Assembly (NCBI RefSeq): GCF_001908275.1
Contig: NZ_CP018620.1
Coordinates: 1,736,001 to 1,800,000 of the forward strand
DNA: 64,000 nt
From: Paenibacillus xylanexedens
Lineage (GTDB): Bacteria; Bacillota; Bacilli; Paenibacillales; Paenibacillaceae
Direction: 5' to 3'
The notes beneath the pieces were generated by a model. It had not been told where the DNA came from and searched no databases. It saw nothing but the letters and a program-made list of their open reading frames with translations. Below, in pieces: positions 61,764 to 64,000 of the stretch; the stretch's first letter is position 1; each line of letters starts with the position of its first letter. Position numbers and translations under genes: made by a program.

Positions 61764-64000
61764 ATGAGCGACAGAGAGAATACCAACACGAAGGATCGTG
61801 TCGTGATTACAGGAATGGGCGTATTATGCGCGCTCGGCGATCACCCGCAGATGGTATATGAGCGTATGCTTGCTGCTGTGACCGGAATTCGGGAAGTAAC
61901 CCGCTTCGACACGGATAAGTTACAGAGTTCACTTGCAGGTCAGTTGGAGGATTCCATCCGTGAAGGAGTACTTGCAGGCACAGCGGAGCTATCCATGGAC
62001 TTATGTGCACGGTATGCCATCGCTGCTGCGAGGAAAGCGTTAATCGATAGTGGCCTTTCAATAGCACATGCGGATAACATGAAGCATCACGACAGGGAAA
62101 AAGGAACAGGTGGAAAGCCATCCGTTCTTCCTGCGCGGATCGGACTCACGCTGGGTACGTGTAACGGTGGAGTTCTATCTTTGGAAGAGCAGTGGAACCT
62201 GTCTGAGTTGGACGTTGATCATACGTCCCGGTATCCATTTTATCAGCAGGGCGATGATGCAGCGCGAGTTCTGGGTGTGGCAGGTCCGGTCGCAACGTTA
62301 AATACGGCATGTGCTGCGAGTGGCAATGCCATAGGCTATGCAAGTGATCTCATTCGCTGGGGGTATGCCGATGTGATGCTCGCTGGTGGATCTGACCCAT
62401 TGTCGCATAGTGTATATGCCGGATTTAATGTACTCCGTGCACTTAATTCACGTCCCTCTTCACCCTTCAGCACCCAATACGGATTGAACTTGGGAGAAGG
62501 TGCAGCCTTTGTTGTATTGGAGAGACTGGACGCTGCACTTGAGCGTGATGCAACGATCTATGCTGAATTATGTGCCTATGGGTTGAGTAACGATGCCCAT
62601 CATATGACGGCTTCTCACCCGGAAGGTGCAGGTATACAACGTGCAGTGGATATGGCGATCAGCCTTGCCGGAGTATCCAAAACAGATATTGAATACGTAA
62701 ACGCACACGGGACTGGAACACAGGCGAATGATCGTGCTGAAATTAGTGGTCTGCAGGGTAGTTTCGGGCCTAATCTGTCGATTCCTATCAGCTCAAGCAA
62801 AGCCTATTTTGGTCATACATTAGGTACTTCGGCTGCATTGGAGCTGGTTACCTCGCTCTACGCTATCAGGCAAGGATACGTTCCCGCTACGCTTCATTTT
62901 GAAGAAGCTCGCGAAGGCTGCGAGGATGTTGATATCATTCAACATTCGATGCGTCCGATGCGCCCGGAATATATGATCTGCAACAATTCTGGCTTCGGAG
63001 GACACAATGTGTCGCTTGTGCTGCGTACAAATGGAATTGAAGAAGAGCGGTATTCGAGCGTGCAGAATCCTGAACGTGAGAATTCACTTGCAGGGCATCC
63101 GGGCGAGGAAGTCCCCCGACGACGTGTTGTCATTACTGGAGTGGGTGCCGTCAGCAAAGGGGATATCCGTAAGGGGAATGTACTCGGGGCTTTTGGTAAG
63201 GGCACCGAACAGGTAACGGAAACGTCCTTCTTCTCCTTAAAAGATTACGATAAGAGCAAATATGAGCGCAGAATGAACCAGCTCACACAGAATACGATTG
63301 GTGCAGTTCTTGCAGCGATGGAGGATGCAGCGCTGGGCGAGTCTCAGCGGGAACATACGGGCTTTATCTACGGTACAGCACGAGGAAGCACGAGCAGTAT
63401 TTCGAACTTTCTGGAATCTGTATTTGTCAAAGGCCCGGAGTATGCAAGTACGATCTATTTCCCGCATACGGTCATTAATTCCATTGCTGGTCAGACGGCT
63501 GAGAAATTGCAATTTAAGGGATTCAATAGCTCCTTCAGCACAGGAGGCAACGAGGGATTGACTGCCGCATTGTATGCAACGGGCAAGATACGAGAGGGAG
63601 CCCTGACATCTTGTCTGATTGGTGCTGGAGATGAACGATCCCAGCTTGCGGAGGATATCGACCGGGCCAAAGGATTGCAGGACAGCCGTTACGAGATGAC
63701 GGAAGGCAGTGTCTGTATGGTCCTCAGTGATCTGGAAGAAGCTGATCATACGCGATCCGGGATCTATGCGGAATTGAGTGGACTCGGTGTTGCTTCTGGC
63801 GCAGCACAGGACGCTTCGAGACAGAGCGAGGCGTTGATCCGGGCAGTTACCGATGCACTCCATGAAGCTGAAACCAGCATGGGGCAAATGGATCTGATTT
63901 TGCTCAACTCAGTGGGACGTCCCGGTGAATTGGAATTAGAGCAGAGCGCCATATCCTCGATGGGGAAAGGTAAGGTCGCACCATTCGTGCCGATCATGAC
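61764..64000 (+). CDS. Fused ketosynthase / chain-length-factor-like protein (cut by window end)
   Basis: The frame is open from ATG 61764 (AGGAGG upstream) to the window end, 745 residues seen. Residues about 12-425 are a complete FabF-like ketosynthase: Cys183 in NTACAASG, His315 in NAHGTGT, Lys346 in SSSKAYFGHT and His351. A second KS fold begins near 452 (RRVVITGVGAVS), but the nucleophile position in FSTGGNEGL reads Gly near 595, so it cannot condense and resembles a chain-length factor. KS and CLF are normally separate proteins in type II polyketide systems. It likely makes the acyl chain for the neighbouring GNAT and RiPP precursor. Confidence 0.85.
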   Translation, partial: MSDRENTNTKDRVVITGMGVLCALGDHPQMVYERMLAAVTGIREVTRFDTDKLQSSLAGQLEDSIREGVLAGTAELSMDLCARYAIAAARKALIDSGLSIAHADNMKHHDREKGTGGKPSVLPARIGLTLGTCNGGVLSLEEQWNLSELDVDHTSRYPFYQQGDDAARVLGVAGPVATLNTACAASGNAIGYASDLIRWGYADVMLAGGSDPLSHSVYAGFNVLRALNSRPSSPFSTQYGLNLGEGAAFVVLERLDAALERDATIYAELCAYGLSNDAHHMTASHPEGAGIQRAVDMAISLAGVSKTDIEYVNAHGTGTQANDRAEISGLQGSFGPNLSIPISSSKAYFGHTLGTSAALELVTSLYAIRQGYVPATLHFEEAREGCEDVDIIQHSMRPMRPEYMICNNSGFGGHNVSLVLRTNGIEEERYSSVQNPERENSLAGHPGEEVPRRRVVITGVGAVSKGDIRKGNVLGAFGKGTEQVTETSFFSLKDYDKSKYERRMNQLTQNTIGAVLAAMEDAALGESQREHTGFIYGTARGSTSSISNFLESVFVKGPEYASTIYFPHTVINSIAGQTAEKLQFKGFNSSFSTGGNEGLTAALYATGKIREGALTSCLIGAGDERSQLAEDIDRAKGLQDSRYEMTEGSVCMVLSDLEEADHTRSGIYAELSGLGVASGAAQDASRQSEALIRAVTDALHEAETSMGQMDLILLNSVGRPGELELEQSAISSMGKGKVAPFVPIM

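Noticed and set aside
61807..63887. Minus-strand frames opposite the ketosynthase-like gene
   Set aside because: The plus-strand frame runs without stop from 61764 to the window end with full KS motifs; the reverse frames are shadows.

Overview
The window looks like a chromosomal segment of a Paenibacillus-type Firmicute. The reasons are strong AGGAGG-type ribosome binding sites with frequent TTG/GTG starts, S-layer-homology surface proteins, YesM/YesN two-component pairs beside LplABC-type sugar importers, cre-like sites, NHLP/NHLM natural-product exporters and a BsrG/TxpA-like type I toxin. No rRNA, tRNA, CRISPR array or intact transposase gene was found. All assignments come from reading sequence and motifs; no database search was run.

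Layout, 1-5000: the 3' part of a sensor kinase, a type-B carboxylesterase with a divergent AraC regulator, and a GH27 alpha-galactosidase coupled to a tiny zinc-ribbon protein. 5000-7400: an AAA ATPase and an AlkD-like protein, then a compact type I toxin-antitoxin locus (26-residue toxin, convergent antisense RNA) that is absent from simple ORF lists. 7400-11650: a TetR regulator divergent from a lipoamide-dehydrogenase / HlyD-like / ABC-2 permease operon, with a 194-bp palindromic MITE-like element sitting in the tetR leader. 11900-13300: a DUF4317 protein and a nested composite hairpin.

13298-31484 is a surface-biogenesis locus. A hybrid histidine kinase and a SARP-type response regulator face an operon encoding a trypsin-like protease, a 1728-residue secreted Ig-like protein and a 2563-residue protein with three C-terminal SLH domains. 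The operon promoter carries an 11-bp-phased direct repeat placed as in Streptomyces SARP promoters.

31531-46030 is a plant-glycan locus: AraC regulator, GH105 hydrolase, GH112 galactoside phosphorylase, GNAT, YesM/YesN-type sensor and regulator, solute-binding lipoprotein, two permeases and a GH43 enzyme. Importer ATPase genes are absent, as is usual where a shared MsmX-type ATPase serves. The content suggests use of rhamnogalacturonan side chains, with cre-like sites for carbon catabolite control. 46083-50624 holds an esterase behind a MerR-type promoter, a cysteine-free ArsR with a SulP transporter, and an APH-fold kinase.

50660 to the right edge is the most interesting part. An OmpR-type regulator with no neighbouring kinase faces an NHLP/NHLM export operon: binding lipoprotein, HlyD adaptor, C39-peptidase ABC exporter and second ABC exporter. 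A second unit follows, with an NHLP leader-peptide precursor, an altered DAACS symporter, a tandem GNAT and a fused ketosynthase/chain-length-factor-like protein cut by the window end. Both units carry 11-bp-phased TTGA repeats upstream. Together these genes suggest a ribosomal peptide that is acylated with a dedicated fatty-acyl or polyketide chain, a lipo-RiPP related in logic to goadvionins, lipolanthines and selidamides.
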